A DNA stretch of 64,000 nt from Branchiostoma floridae (GCF_000003815.2 NC_049995.1:10760968-10824967); one strand, 5' to 3'; numbered from the stretch's first letter, positions 34,356-46,020 are shown. Made by a program: numbers and translations. The notes: a model not told the origin generated them from the letters alone.

Positions 34356-34951
34356 ATTAAATCTCGTATTTCATCCAGTTGTAGATAATCAGTTGTTGTT
34401 GTTGTTGTTTTTTTCTCATAACGTTTACCTGGATGTTTAACCTTCATAGACGTACAATGCCATTTTATACAAAGTAAGAAAAAAACTTTCAAAAGCTTCT
34501 TTAAAGTCTCCAACCGGAAACATAAAGCTGTGCTATCTAATGCTTGTGTTGATGGCAATCGAAGGCAATATACGCACAGGAATTCCTCTCTAGCTTCCTG
34601 TTGTGTCCAAAGGCATTTATCCAAGTTTCCGCATTAGTAAGATGTTATCCTACGGTACTCATTAGCAGAATAGTCTTGAAAGACATCGCATGGGGTTTTC
34701 TTTGAAGCCATGTGCCCCACGAAACCCAACAATTTTATCAGATCGCGACTTTGACAACTTCAATTAATCATCAACCTCAGAGAGATACCATTGTCAGATC
34801 AGTATCAGGTATAAGGTATGGTGGGTGAAGTACGAAATAGTTTCTCACGCTGAAGCTACTTTCATCTGCCAGTGATGCAGATGAATCGCCTTCAGACAAG
34901 GGAAGAGCTTGACTTATGACCTGTCACACAGGCTGCTGATGAAGCCTGATG

Positions 34952-35465
34952 CCATCAGGTAACTGATTCTAACGGTCGCAATGGGCGATCCCATAGGCAG
35001 TGCTGTATGTAGTATGAAGCTGTGAAAAAGATATAATCTTTGGAAGGAATGGGGGGCTACAAATAAAGCTTCATCAGGCGATTCTCAAATGTGCACCTTT
35101 TATGAAAGACATTTAGCTGATGCAACTTATGATGGATTATAAATCAAGGTCCGTTGCATACGAAGCCTTGAAAAACTACCTATTGGCGAACTATTGCGAA
35201 TTTTATATATCCCGATTCATAACATCAGGTAACTGATTCTAACGATCGCAATGGGCGATCCCATAGGCAGTACTGTAGTATGAAGCTGTGAAAAAGATAT
35301 AATCTTTGGAATGGGGTGGATAGCTACTTCATCACGAGATACTGTGAACGGACGTATCATGAAAGACATTTAGCTAATACAACTTATGATGGATTAAAAG
35401 TCACGTCCGTGGCATACAATAGTTTTAAAACTGACTAACTATTGCAAATTATATGTATCCCTATT
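34952..35465. repeat. tandem duplication, about 250-270 bp, two copies
   Basis: The two copies start at about 34952 and 35224 with catcaggtaactgattctaa, then cgatcccataggcagt, gaagctgtgaaaaagatata and gaaagacatttagct. The second copy lacks small segments. Confidence 0.85.
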
Positions 35466-36027
35466 AATGCGAGAAGCTTCTTTTTTATACTAATTAACTG
35501 AAGAATGGCGGACATAACAATCGTTTACTGGTTAACACTTACTGTTGTAATAATCATCCATAGATGCAAAAAATATTCTGGCCCAGCGGAATTTGTGTTG
35601 TTTAAGTCGTAGTTACATCACTTCAGATTTTAGCAGTCTTTTTAGTTATATGCATTTTCCACAAATGTGATCCTAACCTAAGCAAAGGACAACACACGCT
35701 AACTAAATGGAAAATTCGGACCTAGAATTGCCATGTGCAGTTGGTAGAAGGTTTTCTAATACAAAAGACTAATGTGTAACAACACCTAATGTTAAAATAC
35801 ATGTAAGACAAAAGTTTGAAACCAGGCCACCTATTTCTTGGAAAAATGCATTATGAACGCAATATACTACCAGATATCTACTTTATGTTTATGTTAAATC
35901 CCAATACTATTAAGGATAGATGTATTTCGCATAAGCTAAATGGCAAATGAACGACATTTAGCACGAGGTACATACTTATTTTTGTTGCCTGTATTCCTAA
36001 GATTTAACTATTGGAATATCAGAAGAA
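35466..36027. other. no recognisable feature
   Basis: AT-rich, no repeat or supported exon. Confidence 0.4.
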
Positions 36028-36284
36028 TCAAACAAAATATTTTGAGCGAAAAACGCAGGAATTCACATTTGCGACCAATTTAGCATTAAAGGTCTTTCCA
36101 TGCACAATAAGGTCCATTCCGTTGATGGCGAGCTTGACTTCAAGGCCATTTACTAATGGTAGGTAAAAAATGATAGCGGAAGGCAAATTCCCCTTTCTAA
36201 CATGGACTTCCCATTCTGTGACAGGCCAAATGGATGAGGCAATTATGCTCGTTATCTCTTCCTGCCTAGAGTGCTTAAGGGCCA
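36028..36284 (-). CDS. candidate terminal exon, unidentified protein
   Basis: Minus strand: after tgttacttacctttagag the frame is open for 85 codons to TGA (36030-36028), preceded by two bases that would complete a split codon. Segments such as HSRQEEITSIIASSIW and NGLEVKLAINGMDLIVHGK look coding in composition. Leaving two leading bases, it is phase-compatible with the donor at 43158-43157. Against it: the plus strand here also offers an acceptor (ctgtgacag|GCC) and a consensus donor (CTAAAG|GTAAGTAAC at 36292), so strand is uncertain. Unidentified. Confidence 0.35.
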
Positions 36285-36585
36285 CTCTAAAGGTAAGTAA
36301 CTATCTAACAAAACTTACAAAAATACCTTCTACTTACGTGCAGGACCAGATGATGATAGATATTATTTTTGGTCCCATTTGTAAGATGGTCTACGCGATA
36401 TTTGGTCATTTTCTTAAAGTAGAAACAACAAAGTGGAAGCTTTATGAACCAGAATTAAGAGCCACTTGAAAAGTAAGTAACCCTCTAGCAAAACCTATAA
36501 AGAATACATTTTACTTAGATGCTATTTGGGTCTTATTGGTAAGATAGCCTACACGATGTTTTGGCCATTTTCTTAGTTTTGAAAC
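36275..36585. repeat. degenerate tandem duplication, about 185 bp, two copies
   Basis: taagggccactctaaaggtaagtaac ... taagatggtctacgcgatatttggtcattttctta recurs as ttaagagccacttgaaaagtaagtaac ... taagatagcctacacgatgttttggccattttctta. Confidence 0.75.
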
Positions 36586-36589
36586 GTTT

Positions 36590-37845
36590 AAGTTTGTTGC
36601 AATACTTTAAAGTTTTATTATTGTCAGCTTATTTTCATGAAAATTACATCCATTCACAAATAAAATTAAAATAAACAAGAAATCTTTTTAAAAAAGCTGT
36701 GCCTTGCCGCGTATTTTATGTTATTTTGGTAAGATAGACTAGATTCTACGCTTAAAAATCCCGAGTTCCACATGTCGCCCCCTCCCCCCTCATTATCATA
36801 ATTTATGTCAGATGAATTATTGGCACATTAAACAGGTTTTGTAAAACTTTTTGACCCACAATGAATATGCATTATTTTTTATTACAAACTAAGTTCCTTC
36901 TGATGCAATTTGTGATATATATTTATATAAACATGGTGAGTTAAAGCGTAGATTTATTACGCTGGACCACATACAGTAACATGCGTCTAGAAGAGCGTTT
37001 TAATACTCGCCTGGAATGTACTATTGTCTAACTAAGCCATGAAACTCGGCAAGGAAAGAAGGGCCTTTGGAAGGGGCTTTGGAAGGGCTGGGTTAAAAGG
37101 TCCGTCCATTGATCCATGGAAAAAAGCTGGCGTAAAGCCTTGCCTGGCGGCAAGGCAAAAAATATTTATGAACTAGAATACGAATTAGACTGTTAGAAGC
37201 AGGTGATATTAATAGTTGTTCTGTTGCAGAAATAATATTCACTGTCACATATAAGCTCATACAATCCACAATGTTCTCGTTGATTGTGCTAAATACAAAC
37301 TGAGATATGCACATAGACCTTGCTCTCAGTAAATACGTGCCAAGGTAAGCTTTGACGTGGTAATGTACGAGTGATGAGTCACTTAAGAAAGGCTTTTTGC
37401 TCAACATGCGCTGACAATTACACCTGTGAAGAGTGTAGTATCTTGTGGAAGATGCACTCATTACTGTGATCAATGAAGTCAATGAAGTTGATGTAAGGCC
37501 GGGATGAAAGGTTAACTATTTTATTATGAGATACATTAAGATCGTTCAATTCCTGGAAGCTTTACAGAAAGACGTATTATATTAATATTATATCATATTA
37601 ATAAAGGCTATTGGACCTTGAAAGCTTTTCTTTTAAAGTCTATCAAAAATTGAGGTATTCTTTTTGGTGCGGGTCGCCTTCACTATGTATAGAACATCAT
37701 AGGAAAACATTGTTAAATTTATTCATATTGGAATAACTCAAGAAAATCAAAATAATTGAGATATTGCAACCATTGTATACTCAAGAAGGTATTATCATTT
37801 ATCAAAATGGTTCCTACAAAGTACATATCTAAAATCAAGTTAATT
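36590..37845. other. no recognisable gene
   Basis: A 129-codon minus frame (37093-37482) shows no domain; the rest is AT-rich. Confidence 0.35.
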
Positions 37846-37849
37846 GGCT

Positions 37850-38125
37850 TATCAAAGTTTATTCATTTCAATGGCCCATCAAAAAAGTTTGTGCTTTCTA
37901 CTGTTATTGCAAGTTTAAGAAATCAATGAGACTGGCGACAGCAAAATCAGATAAGTGAATATATAAAGCTTTTCAATTAACGTGTCGGAAGTAGATTGGC
38001 AATTGACTTAGCTGACGTAGTCTTATCAAAGTTTGTTATTCTGAACAGTAAAAAAACGTTTGTGTTCTCCAATGTTCTTCTAGATAGGTTTAAAGAATCA
38101 ATAAAGCTGGCAACAGTAGAGATAC
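37850..38125. repeat. degenerate direct repeat, about 170 bp apart
   Basis: cttatcaaagtttattcatt ... aagtttgtgctttctactgtt ... aagaaatcaatgagactggc recurs as cttatcaaagtttgttattc ... acgtttgtgttctccaatgtt ... aaagaatcaataaagctggc. Confidence 0.6.
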
Positions 38126-39370
38126 CACCAGTATCTGTATTGCATAAGTAAGACATCACATAATTCACTTCAGTTAATATTTCAAAAACTGCTGACATAT
38201 CAAAGAAAGCGCTGTCACTGCGTCTGTATGCGCAATGATAAAGTAGTATTGATCCTATCGAGACTGCTATAAATATGATATCTCGGTTTTACGGGCAGCG
38301 AATAAATGACCATAATACCCACGCTATCAAAAATCTTTATCATGTGTGCTTTACTGAGCAATAAAAGAAATAGCTAAATCGATATCTAATAGTTGAACAA
38401 AGTGCGTAAAATAAAGTTGTCGACGACAACTTATATATACATATATATAGAATGAGAGATATATAAATTAGATATATATATATATAGAGAGAGAGAGAGA
38501 CTGAAAGAGGCTAAAAAAGAAAGATAGAAGATAGACGAAAAGGCATACTATGAACTAATATATTTGTTCCATCTTCAATCAATCTTCAAAATCGTATAGC
38601 ATTGTCAAATCTAGCCAATTTCCAATTGGCCAAGAGGACCCAAAAGTTGCCTCTAATAATAGTTGTTTAATATTTATCTAAAGTTGCATAGTAGACACTT
38701 AATACGTATATTCAATTCAGATAATGGAAAAATATGTCAAAAGTAAATCAATAACACAAAATCTTTGCTACAACTGCCAGAGTGAACCAAATTACTTCAG
38801 AGTTTGAATAAGGCTGATTTTGATTATATGCATGAAATCTGCGTGCACATCAAGTTTCTTCCGTTTCCAGAACGAAATTACAATGATCATACTGTGATTC
38901 ACAAAAAAAGAGGCTACCAAAAATAATAAAACACAAAATCTGAAAATATCTGGAAACGGATATTAATGTTGTAAAATGCTTAAGTTAATTTCAAGATCAA
39001 AGAAGAAGAAAAACAAGCTAGCAAACAGCTATCGCTTGGTATACCATGTTCTGTCTGTATAAGCATATTTAAATCTTACAATGAACGCATTCATTACCCC
39101 GATTTATTCTGGCCTCCGTCGAAGTCTTCGAACGGGGCTGTTATTATTTTTTTGAAGGAAGGGCGCTGGGTCGAAACTTGATATTTCTTTATGATATTGA
39201 TATTGATATTGGGTGGGCCGACTACTCACTCTTTGCAGCCAGGGGCTGAATTGCAAGGAACTTACAATAGGCGGGGCTAAATCGTAAGGGTCTGGAGCGA
39301 GCTGCCATTCGGCGCCTCTCAGGTGACCTCAATACGACAGTAATTGCCCCAGGTGCGGCCAAGGTACTGT
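38126..39370. other. microsatellites, otherwise nothing recognised
   Basis: An (AT)n/(AG)n tract lies at 38435-38505 and a short (GATATT)n run at about 39195. Confidence 0.5.
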
Positions 39371-39379
39371 AGGTTTTGA

Positions 39380-39495
39380 ACCTCTCACACCGCACCATCG
39401 CACGTGTGGCGGGTTCTTACAACGTTCTCCCTCGGATAGGGCGTTAAATGGAGGTTCCGTGTCTGGGGAGAGCCATGCCCCTCGGCAAACTCCCT
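39380..39495 (+). repeat. SINE body fragment, plus
   Basis: cctcggatagggcgttaaatggaggttccgtgt and gagagccatgcccctcg match, inverted, the body of the SINE at 40270-40497. Confidence 0.6.
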
Positions 39496-39499
39496 TTCC

Positions 39500-40265
39500 A
39501 GGCATGAGAGAACGAAGCCAACGTTGAAAATCTGCCCTATTCAAAGACTGCAACGTGGGCGAGATTATTCTTCTCACACTCGCATCAGTTTTGTGGTACC
39601 CAGAGCCAATGATTCTGAGTAAATTTCAAGTTGAGCCAGATGAAATATTCTTCTCCACAAAGAGCATTTCAGGACATACTAGCGCTCATTAATATTGAGT
39701 GCGCATGGCACCGACATATACAAGATGTTGCTAACGCAAATTAAAGCTAGCAGTGTAATTATTAGAGATTTGAGTGCAAGTTGGGATCTCCATATGAATA
39801 TCATGAATAACGTTTGGAAAACAATTTTAGATGTCATTTATTATTGTTTTCATTGATCATTGTTAAGACGTTTGGCTTGTTTACCGGTAGAAACATTTCG
39901 ATGAGACTTATTGATATTCCTGAACAAGACGATATCAAATATGTACGTTAAATGGAAGTTAAAAGAGAAAACCTTACCCTGCGCAGAAGTGCAAAAATTG
40001 AATCACAAAGTATTCTAACATATCACGACCGGACGAACGTATTGAGAAGACCAACTGTATAATATTATTTGAACATATAACCTCAACAAACAAACTCACC
40101 TGCACTATGTCGATATCAGCAGTTTAAAATTTGTTTTGCATACCCGGTAAACCGCCTTATGGCGTAACACACCAGGATTTTACTGAACAGTACAAGCTGC
40201 ATATCTGGACAGATTTATTTTATCCACTCACACTGGGAAGAACCCATAATCTTTTCAATAATATA
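39500..40265. other. no recognisable gene
   Basis: AT-rich. A lone consensus-like minus donor (GTGCAG|GTGAGTT, about 40098) has no open coding segment upstream. Confidence 0.35.
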
Positions 40266-40269
40266 AGTG

Positions 40270-40497
40270 CGGTGGGTTATTTTTCTAACGTGTTCGAGGT
40301 ATGGCTCTCCTCAAACACGGGACCTCCATTGAACGTCCTATCCGAAGGACGGCCCTGACCGAAGCTATAGGTACTCATTTTCACCTAAGTGAAGTGAGGA
40401 AAGTCGTGTTAAGTGTCTTTCCCAAGGGCACAAGATCGGTGTCACACCAACGAATTTCGAACCCAGAACACGCTGCCGATTGCGCCACACGACACCC
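40270..40497 (-). repeat. tRNA-derived SINE, minus
   Basis: Minus strand: tRNA-like head (GTGGCGCAATCGGCAGCGTG, then GGTTCGAAATTCG as B box), a middle part with cttgggaaagacacttaaca and cctcacttcacttaggtg, then a tail shared with 39380-39495 (ggataggacgttcaatggag). About 230 bp. Adjoins a C homopolymer at 40495. Confidence 0.7.
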
Positions 40498-41087
40498 CCC
40501 CCCCCCCAATTTATTTAAACAGGATGTCCCTATGGTGACCTATAGCATAAGGTAAAATACTCCATTAATTTGGGCAATTTGTGAAGCGCAAGACGCCTTT
40601 GGTCCTGACGTTGACTTTGATTACATCCCTAACCTTACTGACCTCCACTATACCAATTACATCAAATGGCATAGGTAATGTAGTAGTTTAGGTGCAGAGG
40701 AGTAGTTGTATCGACTATGGAGTTTGGATATGCCCGTTAGAAACAAACAGGTTTGCATCATGCAAAATGTGTGCTTACTACGTTTGTGTGCATTTATGTA
40801 TGTGTTTGTGTGCATGTTTGCGTAACTTTGTGTTTATGCATATGAACACACAACGTTCTTCACTTCAGACATATTGAAAATTCTTAAATGAACATCAATA
40901 TGTACATGCATTTACAGAGTTACTTGCTGTAAAACGAAGGACCTTCATCGCGTTCCAGGCATATCTGCATACATTATTTAGTTTAATATCTAAGAGCATG
41001 AGTTTACAGCTAGCTGCATGTGGATGGCGAATGCATATGCCAACGGATGGTAATAACTTATAGATTTTTATTATCTCTATTTGTAAC

Positions 41088-41150
41088 TCAGCGGCCGTGT
41101 GGTTAGAGTAGTTGAATCAGAACCCGGAGGTACCGAGTTTGAATTACTGA
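41088..41150 (+). repeat. tRNA-like SINE head
   Basis: gcggccgtgtggttagagtagt (A-box-like) and accgagtttgaattac (B-box-like) at tRNA spacing. Confidence 0.45.
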
Positions 41151-41209
41151 AAAGTCCCAAAATGGTAACCTTGCAATTGGCAAATAAATGTACTTTACAC
41201 CAATTCTCT

Positions 41210-41491
41210 AGTCTCCAAGCAGACCCTACGGTGCCTTAGAGATAGTACATGTATCAAAGCTGGCCAAGAGTATAGCCGGCCAAAGGGAGTCAAACGGGCA
41301 CCGGAGATCTGCCTGCACTGAAACAGGGTGGAGCGTTTCTATTCAACAATGGTGTTGCTGCCCAACCCTGTAGCCAAGTGCTAATGACTTAACGAGCGAC
41401 TTACACTGGACGAAGTCCTGGTGCCGCTATACTAAGTCCCTTGCCAGCTTTGATACTATCTCTAAGGCACCGTAGGGTCTGCTTGGAGACT
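41210..41491. mobile_element. MITE with TIR of about 50 bp and TCT flanks
   Basis: AGTCTCCAAGCAGACCCTAC... at the left is matched inversely at the right to CTTGGAGACT. TCT lies immediately outside both ends, a possible 3-bp duplication. A shorter relative is at 45906-46020. Confidence 0.75.
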
Positions 41492-41633
41492 TCTAATTTT
41501 CTCGCTCGACTAAGGTGTACTTGAATGAGTAGCTTGGTTCAGCTGGGGATGTTCCAATAGGCTAGAACGTTTAATTTAGGCCCGACCATTGAAGCTATCA
41601 ACACCACGCTATCAGCATACTCTAAAGATATAT

Positions 41634-42505
41634 TGTTTGTTTGTTTGTTTGTTTTATTTGGATCTCCATTAGTGATACTAAATATAGTATCACTATTCTT
41701 CCTGGAGTCCTACAATACATGAGCAATAAATACAATACATAAGCAACAAATCTTATACAATAAGTGAACAGAAAACCAACAAAATCAACTGAGGTAACTC
41801 AAAGTGAATGATGGAGATCAGAGGTCAAATAAAAATGCCATAACTTAGGTTTTGTATGCAGAAGGTGAATAAAACAATGATTAACAAAACATAATTGATT
41901 CTACCAAACTGAATATGTATTATGAATATAAGTACAAAGTAAAGTAGTCGTAATGATAATAAATAATAAAATGTAGACACCTATACATAACTGAAAATGA
42001 CGATTGCAACAGAATAAACCAAAGTAATGTATTACCAAAACAACAGAAACCGCTGAATGAAAATAAAGGTAATGTAAAAGAATAGGGTTGCCTTTGTCTT
42101 CGAACATATACAATGTATATACAACTATACAACAATAATTATTCTATCATATTACCACCACATACTCAGTGGTGCTGATTTGTTTTGTTTTCCCCAGTCT
42201 TTGATTCTGTTTTTGAATACTGCACAGTTGGTAGATGTGAGGTTGCTTGGTAGTGAATTGTATGTCTTTGTGCACCTATAAAGGAATGTCCTAGTGAGTG
42301 CTTTTGTTTTGGGTTTCGGTAAAGTGAATCCCCCCTTGTGTGCCAGTCTTGTGTTGTGGTTATGAGAGATGAAGGAAGTACTGACCCTGTCATAAATACC
42401 TTGCGGTTCCTTGACTGTAAGGATTTTATGAAAAGCACAGATGGTACTGGTGAATAATCTCTCTTTGACAGTTTGCCACCCTAGCCTGGAAAGTAAGTTG
42501 TAGCA
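41634..42505 (-). pseudogene. non-LTR retrotransposon C-terminus and 3' UTR
   Basis: Minus strand: an open segment from about 42495 to the TAA at 42154-42152 reads LGWQTVKERLF ... RVSTSFISHNHNTRLAH ... TFLYRCTKTYNSLPSNL ... FKNRIKDW. The LGW..V..R and YNSLP..L...FK..I..W blocks are typical of the end of LINE reverse transcriptase proteins. About 500 bp of 3' UTR follow, ending in an (AAAC)n tail at 41634-41660. The 5' part is lost; it abuts the ribozyme-bearing repeat at 42530. Confidence 0.75.
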
Positions 42506-42539
42506 TCTGCCTCGTTAAAGCAAGAAAGGCACTGTCAGC

Positions 42540-42581
42540 GTCACTGACAAAAAGTAGTGGGTTCCGCCTGAAACGTCTGAC
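42540..42581 (+). ncRNA. degenerate hammerhead-like motif, copy D
   Basis: Same 42-nt layout: stem I GTCA/TGAC, core CTGACAA (the G of CTGANGA is A), a weakened stem II, GAAAC, GTC. The lost core guanosine (G8) is catalytic in hammerheads, so this copy is probably dead. Confidence 0.4.
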
Positions 42582-42595
42582 CGTTTCCAGAAATA

Positions 42596-42785
42596 CTGTA
42601 AATGCATTTAAGTTCGCGGGGATTTAATTTCGCGGTAGCGGGAAAAGGACTTTTCGCGGTGGATTTAAGTTCGCGGTAACACCACAGACTGCAATCTAAT
42701 ACCATAATAGAAAAATGTTCGCGGTGCAGAAGTCACCGCGAAAACCGCGAACATTGATCCACCGCGAACATTTCTGCATTTACAG
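42596..42785. mobile_element. small MITE nested in copy D
   Basis: CTGTAAATGCATTTAAGTTC ... GAACATTTCTGCATTTACAG, flanked by TA on both sides (42594-42595, 42786-42787). The interior is full of CGCGGT/ACCGCG motifs. 190 bp, no coding. A mariner-type non-autonomous element. Confidence 0.8.
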
Positions 42786-43157
42786 TATATCCAGTTGCTT
42801 GAGTAACTGCTATTTGGTGTATCTTATTATCTGGATGTCTAACCTTCATCAATGTAAAAAAAGACTGTTTTTACATTTTTCTACACCATTAGTTGAATCT
42901 ACCTCATCACATTGCACAACGATACTCAAAACGTATGAATGCGACTTAGCTGTGTTGTGAGAAATTCTACGCCAATAAAGAGTTTTCGGTAGTAGGCTAT
43001 CTAAAACTAGGGGAGCCCGTTCACGCTGTCTAGTAACGTTGAAGAATGTGATATAACGACGCGACTATGTTGAAGTTTTCGAAATTCAGAATTTGAAGGT
43101 TTGTAGCCATAAATTCTGCAATACATGTCTTAAAACGTATGAAAATACCAGACTCAC

Positions 43158-43266
43158 CTAGTCTTGAGTAGATCTCTTCTGTTGCTTCCTCGAAAGAAGC
43201 CCGGATTCGTTTTGTTCTATCCGGATGCCCCGCAAACTCCCTGAGCAATACTCCCCCCTCTTTCAA
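43158..43266 (-). CDS. candidate internal exon, unidentified protein
   Basis: Minus strand: an open segment reading KEGGVLLREFAGHPDRTKR then ASFEEATEEIYSRL, closed by a strong donor CTAG|GTGAGTC (exon end 43158). About 35 codons; it ends in phase 1, compatible with the exon candidate at 36284. The upstream acceptor is unclear (perhaps tattgaaag, about 43260). High Glu/Arg content suggests a helix. I do not recognise the protein. Confidence 0.4.
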
Positions 43267-43335
43267 TATTCAGTCATCTTTTAGAGGGCGAAAAAATGAT
43301 GATGTCATAACTTTGGAGTCGACAGAATTCGTGCG

Positions 43336-43545
43336 TAGCGTGCGCAGTCCAGTGGTTGGCGATCTTACCTCCGTACCAAGAGGTTGTGAGTTCGAATCCC
43401 GGCTGTTGTTGCTCACCTGACATGGACGCTACTGGAAAGGATTGCAGGAAAGGACGGAACGTTAAGCCGTTGTCCACTGTCCTTTGTCGTAAGAAAACCT
43501 ATAAAAATTTCCCCATACAATAAACCTGTATATACTGTACATCAG
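43336..43545 (+). repeat. tRNA-derived SINE
   Basis: Head with cagtccagtggttggcgatc (A box) and gtgagttcgaatcccggctg (B box), then a body with ggaacgttaagccgttgtcc and a tail near ccccatacaataaac. Confidence 0.6.
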
Positions 43546-44770
43546 AGCATATTCCTTCTCTGTCACGACCCGTGGAAGATCAGCTCTTCAGTGCGCTAAA
43601 CTGGCTTGACATTTTCACTTTCCAGAATTCAAAATCGTATGCACAGAACCCTAACATCGAAGCGTGTGAGGTTCATCCTACAAGCACCTCTTGTGCTATC
43701 CTAACATCTTTGTGCCCATAGAGGTTACGCCCTTTTCATTTGAAGGATTTGCTGAAAACCATCCATAAGATCACCTTCCTGACACGAACAACAGCACTGC
43801 ATAAAATTACCGCACAGTACAAGCGTGTATTGAATGGGCCAAGTCATATACCCTTTACGTCTTTTATCTTCAAGATGATAAACGCCAGAGGCTGCCATTA
43901 TAGTCAATAGGGTCCTAAACTTATCTTATCATCGAAGAGCAGCTGCGGGCTTCATGTATTCATTACAGAGAAATCTCCATCTAATTTACAAACCGTAACC
44001 TGAGGTATGACCTTTTCCTGGTGTTGAGCACCCCTATATTTGTCACGAAGGAGTCTTTTTTTATTCGTCTGTAATGAAAGATATTTTGATAAATGGGCGT
44101 TTGATAGTTTGTTACCTTCGTTGAAGTGGAGGTATTGTTTTTTGTCTGTATGTTTGTTTGTTTGTGTGGTGTGTGTGTTCGTAGTTGTATTGACATTGTT
44201 GAGTGAAGGGGTGTGATACGAGAAACGGTGTGTCTGGATACTGGCAGCATTGGAAGGTTTGCTTTCACATGATGATTAAAAGTCGGTTCCGCATGCCGAA
44301 AAAATATATAATACTTGGAATAACGTCAAGATAAATAAAACAAGAAATTTACATTATCATGAAGGAATACATTATGTTTATTGTAACTAAATGGAATATA
44401 TTCGGCTGATCTTTCTGAATATGTCAGTACAAGTAAAGTTGATTATGAACCGACTTGTTTCATCAGACACCATATAAATTATAATTGTCTGCAGAGGTAT
44501 AATTTGCTGCTAGCTGAAAAAGAAATCAAACATCTCATAATACAGTAAAATCTCCTACTTAATGAGTAAAATCAAAAGAGTTATACCGTGAAACATTCAC
44601 AGTTCTTGTGAGTTTCTTCCTTTGTTCGATATTGTGAATTTCTCCATAATTCTTTCTAATACATGTTGTATGTATTTCCATCTGACTCGCATAAGGCAAC
44701 AGACAATTATCTAGCAAGTAATAGCAGACAGAAAATGAGATTGGCTTCATAACCTACTTGAGACCTTTCT
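43546..44770. other. no recognisable gene
   Basis: AT-rich, with a short (GTTT)n run at about 44150. Confidence 0.4.
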
Positions 44771-44771
44771 G

Positions 44772-44784
44772 TGACCTTTGACCT
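44772..44784 (-). promoter_or_regulatory. perfect DR1 nuclear-receptor half-site pair
   Basis: Minus strand AGGTCAAAGGTCA, an ideal direct repeat with 1-bp spacing, the type bound by HNF4 and RXR heterodimers. No promoter was identified nearby, so function is unknown. A weaker DR1-like site (GGGTCAAAGGTGA) is at about 46396. Confidence 0.35.
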
Positions 44785-44799
44785 AGCTTCCTGCCAGTG

Positions 44800-45900
44800 T
44801 CTCCAATGTGCATAACACCTTTGGAGCCGCGCCAAGCTAACCTTTCCATCCTGCCAGTATCAAACCATTCCCCAACTCACACCCTGCCACTCTAAACTAC
44901 AAATCTAAACTACGGACAGACTCCAGCACAAACAAACATAGAAATCAATATCTCCGTTTTTACAGTCCATTGATATTGTTTCATATCGCACGAAAATAGA
45001 ATAAATCTTGGCATTAAGTCCAGAACACCTATATTACCCGATCTGAAAAACAATCCTTAGTCTTTGACCCATAATGTCAGTGGGGCGCACGCAGGGTCAG
45101 ACACGGGAGCAGCTCTGATGCCACTTTTGATCAAAAGACACATTCAGTACAAAAACCATTATACAGTGCTATTCTACAAAGTAGAGGTTTCGGTCGGGGG
45201 GGGGTGGTAGTATTGGCTAGGATTTTAATTCTACTACTTGAAAAAGTATCCTGTTACAATACTCATTAGATTATGAACACTCAGATATACTACGCAGCAT
45301 GGTCAGCAGTTTGGTTTTGCTAAGTATGTTCTTTATGCTCTGTTGTGTGATGTGTTCAGTGATTGTATTGACAGTGTTGTGTTGCGCATCCAATATTGTT
45401 TTGTGCACCTAACGTTGTCTGTTTATGTTAGGACACATAATGCAGTTCAGTAACAGTCCTGACCTTAGAAGATAGATTTAACCAAATTTCTATAGCTACA
45501 ATAAATTAATGTAATGTTACATTGACTATGACCATAAAGAAGTGCGTCAACTTCAGTGTTGAACGGCTACCCCGAAGTGAAATGGCTATTCTTGATGATT
45601 AACACCAACAGAATAGGGGTGAATTCAAAGATTGAAATCTCTGTATACTACGGGAGAGAAACATTTATGCCCAGATCAACAAGCCAATATTTATATCTTG
45701 GGAGAACAACTTTGGACCCGGCCAATCCAAATTTCCTATTTTACCAGTTTCCAATTACACCATCCCCACCTTCTTATACATCTGGTGTATGATTTGCAGC
45801 CCGTAGGTACCCAATTTTATAGTCATGAGGCTGATTTACATTGCACCCTTTCGTTGTACAGTGACTAAACTACGGACACTAACCAACACACACGCCAAAA
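44800..45900. other. no recognisable gene
   Basis: The part near 45708-45770 resembles 15640-15700 (aactttggacccgg.cca), indicating a dispersed repeat. A G homopolymer is at about 45196. Confidence 0.35.
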
Positions 45901-45905
45901 ATCAC

Positions 45906-46020
45906 AATCTCCAAGTAGATACTACAGTAGCATAAGATAGTATCGAAAGCTGGCAGAGGAGTGAAGCCGACCTTGTAGCTAGTGTGTTTCGCGACCTCCA
46001 GTAGGATCTGCTTGGAGATT
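45906..46020. mobile_element. short MITE related to 41210
   Basis: AATCTCCAAGTAGATACTAC ... CAGTAGGATCTGCTTGGAGATT with agatagtatcgaaagctgg inside, matching the TIR of the element at 41210. 115 bp. Confidence 0.65.

Larger units (their letters stand above)
34085..34450. repeat. foldback copy of the ribozyme-bearing family (copy B)
   Basis: The left arm (ctactactggataagaaaac ... gcgtcactagaa) and the right arm (ttctttctagtgacgctgag ... ctcgtatttcatccagttgt) are inverse copies about 75-90 bp long, separated by about 130 bp. Beyond the right arm (GTT)n and tttacctggatgtttaacctt match the outer end of copy A at 8084. Confidence 0.7.
42530..42865 (+). repeat. arm of the ribozyme-bearing family (copy D), split by a MITE
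   Basis: gtcagcgtcactgac ... cgtctgaccgtttccagaaa, then (after the MITE) tatccagttgcttgagtaactgct ... tggatgtctaaccttcatca. Outside the insertion it matches copies A and C. Confidence 0.7.

Noticed and set aside
34247-34624. 125-codon minus frame
   Set aside because: It runs through the foldback arm and a (GTT)n run; explained by the repeat, not by a gene.
37093-37482. 129-codon minus frame
   Set aside because: Length is possible by chance in this composition; no motif, no acceptor and no repeat homology was seen.
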